Counted from the stretch's first letter, positions 1 through 10,288 are shown. The stretch: 34,785 nucleotides of DNA from Microcaldota archaeon (GCA_021850625.1 JAJZLJ010000027.1:87389-122173); one strand, 5' to 3'. Notes: generated by a model not told the origin, from the letters alone. Numbers and translations are program-made.

Positions 1-298
1 TCTTTCCAGAACAGGCAGTTTCGATAGCTTTCTTAGACTCAGCTGTTCCAAACTTTCCTAACGCTTCAGACAAACCAGAATAGTTTTTCTTTACATTTGA
101 AGTTAAACCTTCTGCATATTTATCTAATGAAGCAGTATCTATCCCCAAAAGCTCGAATGCTTTTTTATCTATAGATTGACGTATACCAGCTATGGCAAAA
201 GCTATCTCTTCTGGCGTGGTGTCAGGATATATTGAGGTCTTGCGTATAGCTACCCAATTTTTATATTTGGCTGCGAATTCTATACTTTCTGAATCCAT
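1..298 (-). CDS. Hypothetical protein, N-terminal part (runs off left edge)
   Basis: Open minus-strand frame from ATG at 298 to window edge: MDSESIEFAAKYKNWVAIRKTSIYPDTTPEEIAFAIAGIRQSIDKKAFELLGIDTASLDKYAEGLTSNVKKNYSGLSEALGKFGTAESKKAIETACSGK. No family recognised. Confidence 0.6.
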   Translation of the reverse strand, partial: MDSESIEFAAKYKNWVAIRKTSIYPDTTPEEIAFAIAGIRQSIDKKAFELLGIDTASLDKYAEGLTSNVKKNYSGLSEALGKFGTAESKKAIETACSGK

Positions 299-315
299 AC
301 AAAACTCACCGATAA

Positions 316-531
316 TTATTGTATTATATAATATCCGGATGCTTTTTCTCTTACTACGCGCTTTATAGCTCCCTTTTGAGACATAGCAACCAACGCATTG
401 GTCACCATGCTTTTTGGCCTATTGCATTTTTTTGCTATATCATCAGCGGTTTTCTTCTTTTCATCGCTTACCGCGCCTATTTCTTTCATAGCTTCTAAGA
501 TCGTATTTTCTATTGGAGTTAACTCTACCAT
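316..531 (-). CDS. Small winged-helix/HTH DNA-binding protein (71 aa)
   Basis: Sequence TPIENTILEAMKEIGAVSDEKKKTADDIAKKCNRPKSMVTNALVAMSQKGAIKRVVREKASGYYI has the helix-turn-helix plus wing pattern. Confidence 0.7.
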   Translation of the reverse strand: MVELTPIENTILEAMKEIGAVSDEKKKTADDIAKKCNRPKSMVTNALVAMSQKGAIKRVVREKASGYYIIQ

Positions 532-553
532 TAAATTACCTTATTGAATATGA

Positions 554-706
554 TTATTTCTTTGCCATCTTTTCCTTTCGCTTTACACGCATGGCCTTGC
601 CGCCACACTTTCTGCATTTGAGTGTTCCTGCCTTATTTCTTGCCTTGCATTTCCTGCACAGCCATATATTAGTTAAAGCTTCGTCTGCTAGTGAAAATTT
701 TCCCAT
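554..706 (-). CDS. rpl40e: 50S ribosomal protein L40e (50 aa); absent from the supplied ORF track
   Basis: Minus-strand translation MGKFSLADEALTNIWLCRKCKARNKAGTLKCRKCGGKAMRVKRKEKMAKK; CxxC-x10-CxxC zinc finger and N-terminal pattern typical of archaeal L40e. Confidence 0.92.
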   Translation of the reverse strand: MGKFSLADEALTNIWLCRKCKARNKAGTLKCRKCGGKAMRVKRKEKMAKK

Positions 707-847
707 GTGTAACACAAATTAATTATTTTATTTATAAATATTATACGGAAAGATATTTAACTTACTCGGATTACATGGCTGTTTTACTGCCAATTTGAAG
801 ATGTAAGTTTTATTACGTTTTTGTTAACGTATTTTTGTATGCAAAAG

Positions 848-856
848 TATATATAA
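848..856 (+). promoter_or_regulatory. Putative archaeal TATA box for the CDC48 gene
   Basis: TATATATAA about 44 nt upstream of ATG 900, in an AT-rich intergenic region. Confidence 0.5.
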
Positions 857-899
857 GTTTTTTAGTAAATATTAAATACTAATCTTTAGGGGTTAAAGT

Positions 900-3056
900 A
901 TGGTTAACAGTATAGAACTAACCGTTGCAGATGCACTTGTAACAGACTCAGGCAAGAGCGTAGCAAGAATAGATGGGAAGTCAAGAAAGCTGTTAAACAT
1001 AAATACAGGAGATATAATAGAGCTTAAAGGCAAGATAAAATCTACAGCTGCTATAGTAGGACCGGCACACCCTAGCGATGAAGGATTAGGATTTATAAGA
1101 ATAGATGGTTATCTAAGACAAAATTTAGGCGTAGGAATAGGAGATAAGATCTTTACGTTTAGGGCAGATACAAAGGATGCTGAAAAGGTAATTCTTGCGC
1201 CTCCGCCTAGCCAAAGACCACCGCTATCGCCTGACTTTTCTGAGTATGCAAGAAGAAGGCTTGACGGAAGGCCACTTGCCAAGGGAGATTCAATACCAAT
1301 TCCTATGTTTGGGCTTGTGTTTAATTTTTTGGTTGTGCAGGTAATACCACATGGCATAGTAAAGATAACTAACAATACAAATCTTATAGTAAAGGATGAG
1401 CCAGTATCCGAGTCGCTTGTAAAAATAGCTGATGTCCATTATGAAGATATAGGAGGGCTTGATGATGCAAAACAAAAGATAAGAGAGATGGTAGAACTTC
1501 CTATAAGATATCCAGAGCTTTTCGAAAGGCTTGGAATAGATCCGCCAAAGGGTGTTCTGCTTTATGGACCTCCAGGTACAGGAAAGACACTTCTTGCAAA
1601 GGCCGTGGCAAATGAGAGCGATGCTAACTTCATAGCTATCTCAGGACCAGAACTTGTAAGCAAATTTGTTGGAGAGAGTGAAGAAAAACTTAGAGAGATC
1701 TTTAAAAATGCCAATGAAAAGGCGCCTACAATAATCTTTATGGATGAGATAGATGCTATAGCGCCAAAAAGAGAAGATGCAACAAATGAGGTCGAAAGGC
1801 GTATGGTATCGCAGCTACTTACACTTATGGATGGCATGCCTCCAAGAGGACAGGTAATAATACTTGCGGCAACAAATAGGCCTGATGCCATAGATCCTGC
1901 ATTAAGAAGACCAGGAAGATTTGATAGAGAGATAGAGATAGGAGTTCCAAACAGAAACTCAAGAAAAACTATTCTTCAAATACATACTAGAAATATGCCC
2001 ATAGCAAAAGATGTAAATCTTGATGAACTTGCAAACATAACGCATGGTTATACAGGAGCAGATATGAATGCGCTTGTTAAGGAAGCAGCAATGGCTACCT
2101 TAAGAAATATACTTCCAAACATTGTAGATAAACAAAGTATACCAGTAGACATACTAACCAATCTTGTAGTAACTAGAGAGAACTTCATGGAGGCAATGAA
2201 AAACATACAGCCAAGTGCATTGAGAGAGGTCTTTGTTGAAAGACCTAATGTGCACTGGATAGATGTTGGAGGATTGGAGCGGGTTAAAAATGAACTTAAA
2301 GAAGCTGTAGAGATGCCGCTCAAAGAACCGGAAAAGTTCGAGAAGATGGGAATTAGAGCAGTTAGAGGAGTTTTGCTTGTAGGACCTCCAGGTACAGGAA
2401 AGACAATGTTGGCAAAGGCTGTAGCAACAGAAAGAGAGGCAAACTTTATCTCAATTAAAGGACCAGAGGTTCTTAGCAAGTATGTAGGAGAGAGTGAAAA
2501 AACAGTCAGAGAGATCTTTAGAAAAGCAAGACTTGCAGCGCCATGTATTATATTTATAGATGAGATTGATGCCATTGCACATTCTAGGGGAAGTGGGATT
2601 GATGATGCAAGAGTAACAGAAAGGGTAGTAGACACTATGCTTACTGAGATGGACGGCTTGCAAGAGCTGAAAAATGTAGTTGTTCTTGCGGCAACAAATA
2701 GACCAGAAGAGGTGGATAGCGCACTACTAAGACCTGGAAGGTTTGATAAGATAATTGAGATACCGATGCCAGATGCTAATACACGATTTAATATTCTTAA
2801 GGTTCATACAAAAAAGATGCCGCTTGAAAAGGATGTTGATCTTGAAGATATAGCCTCGTTAACAGAGAACTACACAGGAGCAGAGATTGAAAATGTATGC
2901 AGAGAGGCAGGAATGAATGCAATAAGAAGTAATAGAGATGCGGTTAAGGAGGAGGACTTCTTAAAGGCATTAAACGAGGTAAAACCAGCAGTTCCTAAAG
3001 AGATCTCTGAGAGAATAAAAAGATTCAAAGAAGAACCAGGTAGTATGTATAGGTAA
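900..3056 (+). CDS. cdc48: CDC48/VCP-like AAA+ ATPase with two AAA domains
   Basis: Two Walker A motifs ([26 protein letters not shown]), two DEIDAIA Walker B motifs, CDC48 N-domain. Confidence 0.97.
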   Translation: MVNSIELTVADALVTDSGKSVARIDGKSRKLLNINTGDIIELKGKIKSTAAIVGPAHPSDEGLGFIRIDGYLRQNLGVGIGDKIFTFRADTKDAEKVILAPPPSQRPPLSPDFSEYARRRLDGRPLAKGDSIPIPMFGLVFNFLVVQVIPHGIVKITNNTNLIVKDEPVSESLVKIADVHYEDIGGLDDAKQKIREMVELPIRYPELFERLGIDPPKGVLLYGPPGTGKTLLAKAVANESDANFIAISGPELVSKFVGESEEKLREIFKNANEKAPTIIFMDEIDAIAPKREDATNEVERRMVSQLLTLMDGMPPRGQVIILAATNRPDAIDPALRRPGRFDREIEIGVPNRNSRKTILQIHTRNMPIAKDVNLDELANITHGYTGADMNALVKEAAMATLRNILPNIVDKQSIPVDILTNLVVTRENFMEAMKNIQPSALREVFVERPNVHWIDVGGLERVKNELKEAVEMPLKEPEKFEKMGIRAVRGVLLVGPPGTGKTMLAKAVATEREANFISIKGPEVLSKYVGESEKTVREIFRKARLAAPCIIFIDEIDAIAHSRGSGIDDARVTERVVDTMLTEMDGLQELKNVVVLAATNRPEEVDSALLRPGRFDKIIEIPMPDANTRFNILKVHTKKMPLEKDVDLEDIASLTENYTGAEIENVCREAGMNAIRSNRDAVKEEDFLKALNEVKPAVPKEISERIKRFKEEPGSMYR

Positions 3057-3079
3057 TATTATTTTTATCAGGTGAATAT

Positions 3080-3466
3080 ATGCAGATTGTTTACTCAGAC
3101 AAGAAAACAGGAAAAACAGGACAAGCTCAGGTCCCTAAGGACAGAGAAGCTCAGCTAACAGGAAAGCTCATAGGAGATATCGTAGAGGGTGCGGTAGCAG
3201 GCTTAGACGGCTTTAAACTGAAGATAACAGGCATGAGCGATAATGCAGGCTCTCCTTCTAGAAAGGAGATAGATGGCATAAGAAAAACCAAGTCGCTCAT
3301 AAGCTATGGAGTAGGTATGCGAGTTAGAGGAAAGGGCTATAGGGCTAGAAAGCTCGTTAGAGGAAACTCAGTAGGACCAGATACAGCTCAGATTAATACA
3401 GTTATAGAGCAGTTCGGCTCAAAGACACAGGAAGAGATCTTCAAGCCTAAGGAAAAGAAAGAATAG
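3080..3466 (+). CDS. rps6e: 30S ribosomal protein S6e
   Basis: IGDIVEGAVAGLDGFKLKITGMSDNAGSPSRKEIDG...; precedes aIF2-gamma as in many archaea. Confidence 0.95.
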   Translation: MQIVYSDKKTGKTGQAQVPKDREAQLTGKLIGDIVEGAVAGLDGFKLKITGMSDNAGSPSRKEIDGIRKTKSLISYGVGMRVRGKGYRARKLVRGNSVGPDTAQINTVIEQFGSKTQEEIFKPKEKKE

Positions 3467-3473
3467 TGAATAT

Positions 3474-4679
3474 ATGAATAAACAAAGCGAGCTTAATATT
3501 GGCACTTTAGGACATGTAGATCATGGAAAAACAACGCTAGTATCTGCGTTAACGCATACATGGACCGATGTGCATAGTGAGAGTCTTAAGAGAAGTATGA
3601 CTATAAAATTAGGCTACGCAGAAATGACAATAAGAAAATGCAGTCATAATGGCGTTGAAAAGTTTACGGTGGAGGAAAACTGCAAAGATGATATAAGCGC
3701 AGTTCCGTTCAGAAAGATCTCGCTGCTTGATGCACCTGGACACGAAACGCTTATGGCTACTGCGATTGCAAGCTCTAGTATTATAGATGGTGCCTTGTTT
3801 GTTATCTCTGCTTCTGAGCCATGTCCAATGCCTCAGACAAAGGAGCATCTTATGATACTCAATGCGCTTGGAATAAAAAATATAATTGTTGTACAGACAA
3901 AAATAGATATAGTTGGAGAGAATAAGGCAAAACAAAACTATGAACAGATAAAGGCATTTCTTAAAGGCAGTGTTGCTGAAACTGCCCCAGTAATACCAGT
4001 CATGGCAAACAAAGGAATAAATATAGACGCACTTTTAGAGGAGCTTGCAAAGATAAAGATTCCTGAACGAGATAAAAGTGCAAATGCAATAATGTATGTA
4101 GCAAGAAGCTTTGATACCAATAGGCCAGGTACTCACATAAAGGATATAATAGGTGGAGTAATAGGAGGCTCTGTAATAAGAGGCACCTTTAAGATAGGAG
4201 ACGATATAGAGATTAAACCCGGCATTAATTTCGGAGACAATCAAAAGAAAGACGATTATGAAAGTATAATAACAAAAATAGACTCTCTTTCAGCAGGATC
4301 TGAACAATTAGAAAGCGCAATTGCCGGAGGATTAATTGCTGTCGGAACAGAGTGCGATCCATCCTTTACAAAGGCCGATGGATTGGTAGGGCAGGTAGTT
4401 GGCAAGGCAGGAACACTTCCTGAAGCAATAAACGATATTACCCTAAATTATGCTTCTTTAAATAGAACAGATATACCAAAACAATCATTTAAAAATGGTG
4501 AACAAGTCCTTTTAGGAATAGGTACAGGCACTTATGTAGGATATATAACACATATTAAAAAAAATAGATTGGAGATGAAGCTGAACAGGATCGCGTGTAT
4601 TGATAAATCAGCAAAGATCTCGGTGCTTAGAAACTTTAGCCAACGATGGAAACTTTCAGGCTTTGGAAGTATTGTATAA
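3474..4679 (+). CDS. eif2g: Translation initiation factor aIF2 subunit gamma
   Basis: GTPase motifs GTLGHVDHGKTTL, DAPGHE, VVQTKID; strong similarity in layout to aIF2-gamma (LGYAE..., ASEPCPMPQTKEHL). Confidence 0.96.
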   Translation: MNKQSELNIGTLGHVDHGKTTLVSALTHTWTDVHSESLKRSMTIKLGYAEMTIRKCSHNGVEKFTVEENCKDDISAVPFRKISLLDAPGHETLMATAIASSSIIDGALFVISASEPCPMPQTKEHLMILNALGIKNIIVVQTKIDIVGENKAKQNYEQIKAFLKGSVAETAPVIPVMANKGINIDALLEELAKIKIPERDKSANAIMYVARSFDTNRPGTHIKDIIGGVIGGSVIRGTFKIGDDIEIKPGINFGDNQKKDDYESIITKIDSLSAGSEQLESAIAGGLIAVGTECDPSFTKADGLVGQVVGKAGTLPEAINDITLNYASLNRTDIPKQSFKNGEQVLLGIGTGTYVGYITHIKKNRLEMKLNRIACIDKSAKISVLRNFSQRWKLSGFGSIV

Positions 4680-4939
4680 TTTTTCTTTTATTTTGAATAT
4701 CACAAAAGGGCTTTTTCTCTGTCGTAAAGCTTTTCTTATATTTTCAATTTTTATCAAAGTTGGCGTAAAACTCATTTCCTTCAGAGGTGGGATAGTTTAG
4801 GGTTTACTCAGCAAAGTAATTTTGAATGCAGAATATGTTTTTACTTTTTAGATTCATAGATAATTGGCCAGTATTTTCTGACATCCTCGCTCATCTAAAG
4901 GATTGTAAAATGTGGCAAGTTAAAATTAGAATGGTATGA

Positions 4940-4958
4940 GCCTGCTGTGGAGGCAGGC
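4940..4958. other. Stem-loop (GCCTGC-TGTGGAG-GCAGGC) between convergent genes
   Basis: Perfect 6-bp GC-rich inverted repeat in an AT-rich intergenic region. Confidence 0.5.
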
Positions 4959-4966
4959 CCACCCAT

Positions 4967-5542
4967 CTACCGTGGAGGTGATATAATAAGTGTATTGGTC
5001 GCCTTGCCAGCATCATATTTGTAGTAAACTTTGTGACCAAGCTGGAATCTTTCTAAAAGACCCTGCTTGTGTAATTTATTTAGTCTAGCGCATGCTGCAT
5101 TTCTTCCTTTGTAGCTCATTTCTGAGCGTAGATCTTCAGCACAGATCATGCCCTTAGACTGCGCATAATTAAGTATTTTAACATCCAATGTTGATAGTGG
5201 AATCTCCCTATTAGACATAGAGTCAACAAAGGTTGTATCTGGCTCTGCCACATAGCTTTGTTCGAGATCCTGTTCTATTTTTTTAATCTTTGAGGTAATA
5301 GCGTATAGTATTTTATTGGTTTTTTCGCGCTCCTCTATTATATACTTTAATAGCGCATTTACGCCATCTTCTGAAGATGGAGCCCTTTCAGACTTGGTAG
5401 ATAAAGAGGCAAGCTCATTCTTTAATGAGAGAAGCTCCTTTTCTATTCTTTTTTGCGTTTTTGCCATTTTAATGCAATCCTCGACAGAACCATAATGTTC
5501 GTGAACCTTATATAGAGGTATCTTGAAACAATCACGATTCAA
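4967..5542 (-). CDS. Coiled-coil protein with C-terminal winged helix
   Basis: Central heptad-like RIEKELLSLKNELASLSTK; C-terminal LSTLDVKILNYAQSKGMICAEDLRSEMSYKGRNAACARLNKLHKQGLLERFQLGHKVYYKY fits a wHTH. Confidence 0.6.
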   Translation of the reverse strand: MNRDCFKIPLYKVHEHYGSVEDCIKMAKTQKRIEKELLSLKNELASLSTKSERAPSSEDGVNALLKYIIEEREKTNKILYAITSKIKKIEQDLEQSYVAEPDTTFVDSMSNREIPLSTLDVKILNYAQSKGMICAEDLRSEMSYKGRNAACARLNKLHKQGLLERFQLGHKVYYKYDAGKATNTLIISPPR

Positions 5543-5652
5543 TCATATTATAATTAAGAAAGATATTTAAAGCTATTGTATTAAAATACAGTATATAGTA
5601 TATATTGCACCTAGAAACACATTTATAAAAATATAAGTATATTCTAAGAGTC

Positions 5653-6162
5653 TTGATTAAAATGGAAACTGTTTTGATACCTAATAAAAGAATCTCTGCC
5701 TTTGAAAAGGTTCTTGATAAAGCAAGCAAAAAGCTTAACTGCACAATAGAGTTGCTTGACAATGAAAGAGTAAGAATAGATGGAACGCCGTACGACGAGT
5801 ATAACGCAAAAAATGTTATACTTGCATTCGGAATGGGTTTTTCAATGGTAGAAGCATATAAATTATTAGATGATAATTATTATTTTAAATTTATAAATAT
5901 CAAGGATCTATTAAAAAATGATTCTGAAATGAAAAGAATAAAGGCAAGGATTATAGGAGAAGATGGAAAAACAAAAGCATATATAGAAGAAGTAAGTGGT
6001 GTAGTGTTATCCTTATACGAAAACACTTTAGGCATCATAGGTACAACAGAGCAGCTCGCTATTGCTACAGCTGCATTGCAGGTTCTTGTAGAAGGCGGAA
6101 CACATAAAAAAGCGTATAGGATTATGGAAAGCCTAAGAAAAAAATATAGAATGATGATATAA
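5653..6162 (+). CDS. KH-domain RNA-binding protein (Pno1/Dim2/Krr1-like); ATG start likely at 5662
   Basis: KARIIGEDGKTKAYIEEVSGVVLSLYENTLGIIGTTEQLAIATAALQVLVEGGTHKKAYRIME: tandem KH pattern; directly upstream of top6B as commonly seen in archaea. Confidence 0.88.
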   Translation: MIKMETVLIPNKRISAFEKVLDKASKKLNCTIELLDNERVRIDGTPYDEYNAKNVILAFGMGFSMVEAYKLLDDNYYFKFINIKDLLKNDSEMKRIKARIIGEDGKTKAYIEEVSGVVLSLYENTLGIIGTTEQLAIATAALQVLVEGGTHKKAYRIMESLRKKYRMMI

Positions 6163-7826
6163 TGGCTGAAAATATAAAATCAGAGGAGATTTTTAAAGAG
6201 TTTAAGGAGCATTCTATTTCAGAATTCTTCAGAAAAAACAGCCAGATGCTTGGATATTCTGGTAAGACAAGATCCTTGACTACAATAGTGCACGAGTATG
6301 TAACTAACTCTCTTGATGCTTGTGAAGAAGCCGGAATTCTTCCGGAGATAGAGGTGGTAATTAAGCTCCTAGCAGAGAATAAATATAGTATAAAGGTTAG
6401 AGATAATGGTCCTGGAATACCGTCTAAACATGTAGGCAAGGTATTTGCTACTGTGCTTGCAGGAACTAAATTTCATAGATATATACAACAAAGAGGGCAG
6501 CAAGGAATAGGTGCATCTGGATGCACGTTGTTTGCAAAGATAACTACCGGAAAACCCATAACCATAAAATCAGTAAATGAAAAAGAATCATATGAATGCA
6601 ATGTTGATTTGGATATAAAATCTAACAAACCATTGATTAGTGAGATGAAAAAGATAGAATCTGATGTACGTGGAACGGAGGTTTTTGGGGAGTTTGGGGA
6701 GATAAAGTATGAAAATAGTGATCATGGAGTATATGAATATTTAAAAAGAACAGCACTCTCAAATCCACATGCAACTATAAAACTTTTAGATCCTGAAGGA
6801 AAGGAAACTGTTTTTATAAGAGCAGTTAATGAGATGCCTAAAAGGCCTAAAGAGGTAAAACCGCACCCACTAGGTATAGATACTAATGATCTTATCGAAT
6901 TTGCACATAGGAGTCATGAAAAGAAGCTTTCGCTGTTTTTAATAGAGACCTTTTCTAGAATGACCCAGGGTAAAATAGCAGAGATTAAAGCAATAGCTCC
7001 TGAAATAAACTTTGATATAGAACCCGCAAAGATGCAGTGGAGCGACTCTGAAAAGCTTGTAAAAGCATTTAAACAGATAAAATGGATGATTCCAGAGCTT
7101 GATGCACTTTCTACTATAGGAGAAAAACAGATAGAGATAGCGATTAAGAATATACTCAATCCAAAGTTCTTAAGTGTAATAGAGAGAAAACCTAAGGTTT
7201 TCAGAGGTGGGATACCATTTATTGTAGAGTCAGGAATAGCTTATGGTGGCGAGTCTGGAAAAGAGATAAGCCAAATAGACAAAGACGGAAATAAGATAGA
7301 AGCTGAAGGTAATGTGCTTAGATTTGCAAATAAAGTACCGCTTCTTTTTGATGGTTCGAACTGCGCCATAACCGAAGCAATTAAAGGCATACAATGGAAA
7401 AGGTATGGAATAAATAATTTTGATGAAGAACCTGTAAGCATCTTTGTTAATGTATCTAGCGTTTATGTACCGTATTCAGGGGTTGGAAAACAAGCAATAG
7501 CAAAAGAAGATGATTTGATAGAAGAGATACGGCTTGCAGTTATGGACTGCGGAAGAATACTGCAGAGATATTTGAATGGTGTTAAAAGTATGCACCTTCA
7601 AGAAACAAGATACAAAACAATTATGAGGTATATTTCTCAGTTATCAAAGGATCTTTCTGAGATAACAAATATGAATAATAAGGAAATAGAAAACTCATTA
7701 AAGATTCTTATAGAAAAGAAGTATAGCAAACTCTTTGGAGAAAATGCGGATATGGCCTCTGATCAAAAAAACAATGAATTGCAAGAACAAGAAGCAACTG
7801 TGGATGAGTCTGAAGAAGCAGAATAA
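6162..7826 (+). CDS. top6B: DNA topoisomerase VI subunit B
   Basis: GHKL ATPase motifs (EYVTNSLDACEEAG, VRDNGPGIP, QQRGQQGIGASGC) and transducer region. Confidence 0.96.
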   Translation: MAENIKSEEIFKEFKEHSISEFFRKNSQMLGYSGKTRSLTTIVHEYVTNSLDACEEAGILPEIEVVIKLLAENKYSIKVRDNGPGIPSKHVGKVFATVLAGTKFHRYIQQRGQQGIGASGCTLFAKITTGKPITIKSVNEKESYECNVDLDIKSNKPLISEMKKIESDVRGTEVFGEFGEIKYENSDHGVYEYLKRTALSNPHATIKLLDPEGKETVFIRAVNEMPKRPKEVKPHPLGIDTNDLIEFAHRSHEKKLSLFLIETFSRMTQGKIAEIKAIAPEINFDIEPAKMQWSDSEKLVKAFKQIKWMIPELDALSTIGEKQIEIAIKNILNPKFLSVIERKPKVFRGGIPFIVESGIAYGGESGKEISQIDKDGNKIEAEGNVLRFANKVPLLFDGSNCAITEAIKGIQWKRYGINNFDEEPVSIFVNVSSVYVPYSGVGKQAIAKEDDLIEEIRLAVMDCGRILQRYLNGVKSMHLQETRYKTIMRYISQLSKDLSEITNMNNKEIENSLKILIEKKYSKLFGENADMASDQKNNELQEQEATVDESEEAE

Positions 7827-7918
7827 AAATGTAAAAATATTTTATGTATTAACTATTATGGATAAGAAAAATATTATAATATATTTTAATACTTAACCTC
7901 GCCGCTTTGGAAATATAT

Positions 7919-10288
7919 TTAAGATAAAATAAGATCTGGATTTTCTATATCAGCAAGTCGCACATAATTAGAGTAGATAACCAGGCGTATATCGTTCATA
8001 TCTTTAGTATACGTATTATTTAGCTTGTCCTTAAATGAAAGCCTAGTTTCCCTATCCAAAAATACTATTATATTATTATTACTTTTAATGTTAATTTTTC
8101 TAACTCCGGAGATGCTGGAGAAGATATATAAGTTTATATTTTTATCTCGCAATGTTGCAACCATATCTGCTTCAGGAGCAAGATCTAAATCAGTGAATGG
8201 AATAGCGTGGGAAACAAACAAATCTCGTAATTTCCTAAAGATTACAAGATATTCTATGTCATGGCTGGAACTCTTTGACCACTCATAAGGCATATAATAC
8301 TCGCTAGTTGTTGATAATTTACCCTCTATATTTAACTGATTAAGTATCTTTTTGGTATTTTGCAAGGTTATAGAAATTGGCATATTATTTTCACGTATGC
8401 TAGAGCTTATACTTAATTTTATCTCTTCTGGAGTTAGTGGCATGTACTTCCATTTATATTTGAAATTAACAGAATCAAAAAGGCTTATTATTTTATCTGA
8501 TTTTACAGTTACTCGTTCTTTCTTTATAGGAGGCATCTCAGGTATATCTATATAATAATCTTCGGAGTTAGGAGGTCTTAAAACAATATTCATAATCAGT
8601 ATTAGAAATGCAGCAATGCCAAATTCTATGTATATGGATGGTATTCCTGGAGGAGACTGATAATACTCTGGTATTACATAATTTATATTTATTAATGAGA
8701 GATTTAGATATTGATAACCGTAATTAAGAGTGGTACCTTTAGGAAGGGTATAATTTATTGTTCCATTTTTTAGCATTCCTTGCGTTTGATACTGCCCATT
8801 TATATTTATAGAGTATGGTATGTCTGAAAGTTCTTGATTATTGCTTGAGATGTTAAATATAAAAGTTCCATTTTTGAAGTTTGAATAAAGAGTGGTAACA
8901 TTTAGATATGGGACATAGAAAAGAACACTCCCATGGGAGACGTTGTTTATATCAACAAGATAACCAATATAATACTGTCCTGTTGGAACATCAAAGCTTC
9001 CGTATTTTACTATAGAGTAGGTAGTGTTGAAAAAATTGAGAGGAAAGCTATAGACAGATTTAAAGGTTTTATTGTAAGATATAACGCTAAAGGCTTTGTT
9101 TGTAGAAAGCTGGTTTATTGAAACCCCTATAGGAACCTGATCCCCATACCCTAGCACTGGTGGAAGACTAAGATCAGCAGAGTTGTTATAAATAATATGA
9201 AGAGGATACTCTAAATTTTGATACTTATAACCATTGCTGCTGTTTATTAAAAGTAGTTTAAATGAGGAGTTTATATTTAGTGCAGCTCCAGAGTTAAATG
9301 GAATATCTTTTTTAAGAGTAAAGATAAGAGTTCTCCCAGATAAGGAATTTGGAGATGGAGCTTGTGATATGTTTGTAGAACCATATGCAAGCTGCTTTAG
9401 CCAGAATCGTTGATATATTGCAGTAGAGATATCAGAAGCTAAATTTCCACTTGTTTGCCAACCTACTTTCGGATAGTTACTAAATGCGACTACAGTGCCA
9501 TTTCTAGTATTATTTCCAAAATTAATGTAAGAGATTGAACCTATTGATGTTCCATTTGATAACATAAAGGTTGGAAGATTAAATAGATATCCAGGGGTGT
9601 TTATTTTTTTTGAAAAAGAGTTTGTTTGAAACCCCTCTTTGTTCAATGCAGAGCTTGTGTAGTTGTTTGCTATTAATATCTGTCCATTTTCTATTAATCT
9701 TGTTGAATTTTGACCGACGTAGATTATTGTATCGCTTTCATTTAATAATTGTATCATGTTTTTTATTTCAGCTCCGCTTGAAAAGCCAGTATATGGAAGT
9801 ATCTCTGCTGGAAGAAGTCCTGTTGGAAGTATTACTATTGAATCTGGAGAGATAGTGCTTGTATTAAAGATATTAACTACTTGAAAACTTGATGAATTAA
9901 ATATAAGTCCATAATTTGATAAATCTGTAGAGAGATTTGCCTCTAGAGCGCCAGTATTAAAACAATCATAACATGAATTAAGAGGGTTTACAAGGTATAT
10001 TTTCATGATTGGATTTTTCTGATATACAAGCAATAGCATCTTTGCATCAGTGGCGTTTTTTATTGTGTAGTTTAAATAAGCATAAGCTGAGAGTTCTCCA
10101 GAATAATTGTAGTCTGCTATTCCTGACTTAAATAAAGAAATATTCGTAGAGATTGTTCCATTTTCAACATAAACTGGCTTTAGTGTGCTGATTAGATTAT
10201 CAACATATAGAATTATAACTGACAGAAAGATAATTATAAGCACGGCTATAATCAAGCCAATAATTAGTATCTTCCTTTTGGAAACCAT
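7919..10288 (-). CDS. Large bitopic membrane protein: N-terminal TM, ~530-aa N-glycosylation-site-rich ectodomain, second TM, ~220-aa cytoplasmic tail
   Basis: Hydrophobic KILIIGLIIAVLIIIFLSVIILYV near N-terminus, second hydrophobic segment IYIEFGIAAFLILIMNIVL, more than 20 N-x-S/T sequons between them. Confidence 0.75.
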   Translation of the reverse strand: MVSKRKILIIGLIIAVLIIIFLSVIILYVDNLISTLKPVYVENGTISTNISLFKSGIADYNYSGELSAYAYLNYTIKNATDAKMLLLVYQKNPIMKIYLVNPLNSCYDCFNTGALEANLSTDLSNYGLIFNSSSFQVVNIFNTSTISPDSIVILPTGLLPAEILPYTGFSSGAEIKNMIQLLNESDTIIYVGQNSTRLIENGQILIANNYTSSALNKEGFQTNSFSKKINTPGYLFNLPTFMLSNGTSIGSISYINFGNNTRNGTVVAFSNYPKVGWQTSGNLASDISTAIYQRFWLKQLAYGSTNISQAPSPNSLSGRTLIFTLKKDIPFNSGAALNINSSFKLLLINSSNGYKYQNLEYPLHIIYNNSADLSLPPVLGYGDQVPIGVSINQLSTNKAFSVISYNKTFKSVYSFPLNFFNTTYSIVKYGSFDVPTGQYYIGYLVDINNVSHGSVLFYVPYLNVTTLYSNFKNGTFIFNISSNNQELSDIPYSININGQYQTQGMLKNGTINYTLPKGTTLNYGYQYLNLSLININYVIPEYYQSPPGIPSIYIEFGIAAFLILIMNIVLRPPNSEDYYIDIPEMPPIKKERVTVKSDKIISLFDSVNFKYKWKYMPLTPEEIKLSISSSIRENNMPISITLQNTKKILNQLNIEGKLSTTSEYYMPYEWSKSSSHDIEYLVIFRKLRDLFVSHAIPFTDLDLAPEADMVATLRDKNINLYIFSSISGVRKINIKSNNNIIVFLDRETRLSFKDKLNNTYTKDMNDIRLVIYSNYVRLADIENPDLILS

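Noticed and set aside
513-722. 69-aa plus-strand ORF in the supplied track
   Set aside because: It is antisense to the L40e gene (554-706 minus), which has a clear zinc-finger ribosomal protein sequence.
1567-2410. Long near-identical DNA stretch GGACCTCCAGGTACAGGAAAGACA present twice
   Set aside because: Explained by the two homologous Walker A regions of the CDC48 D1 and D2 AAA domains.
2048-2635. 195-aa minus-strand ORF inside CDC48, and other long antisense ORFs (e.g. 1562-1891, 32119-32664)
   Set aside because: They mirror strongly conserved coding sequence on the other strand and encode no recognisable domain.
4600-4800. 66-aa plus ORF overlapping the end of aIF2-gamma
   Set aside because: Out of frame with aIF2-gamma, no RBS-like context, compositionally non-coding.
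4780-7220. Shared 14-mer TCAGAGGTGGGATA near 4781 (intergenic) and near 7202 (inside top6B)
   Set aside because: Only two copies, one in a conserved coding motif; most likely chance or a short remnant, not a repeat family.
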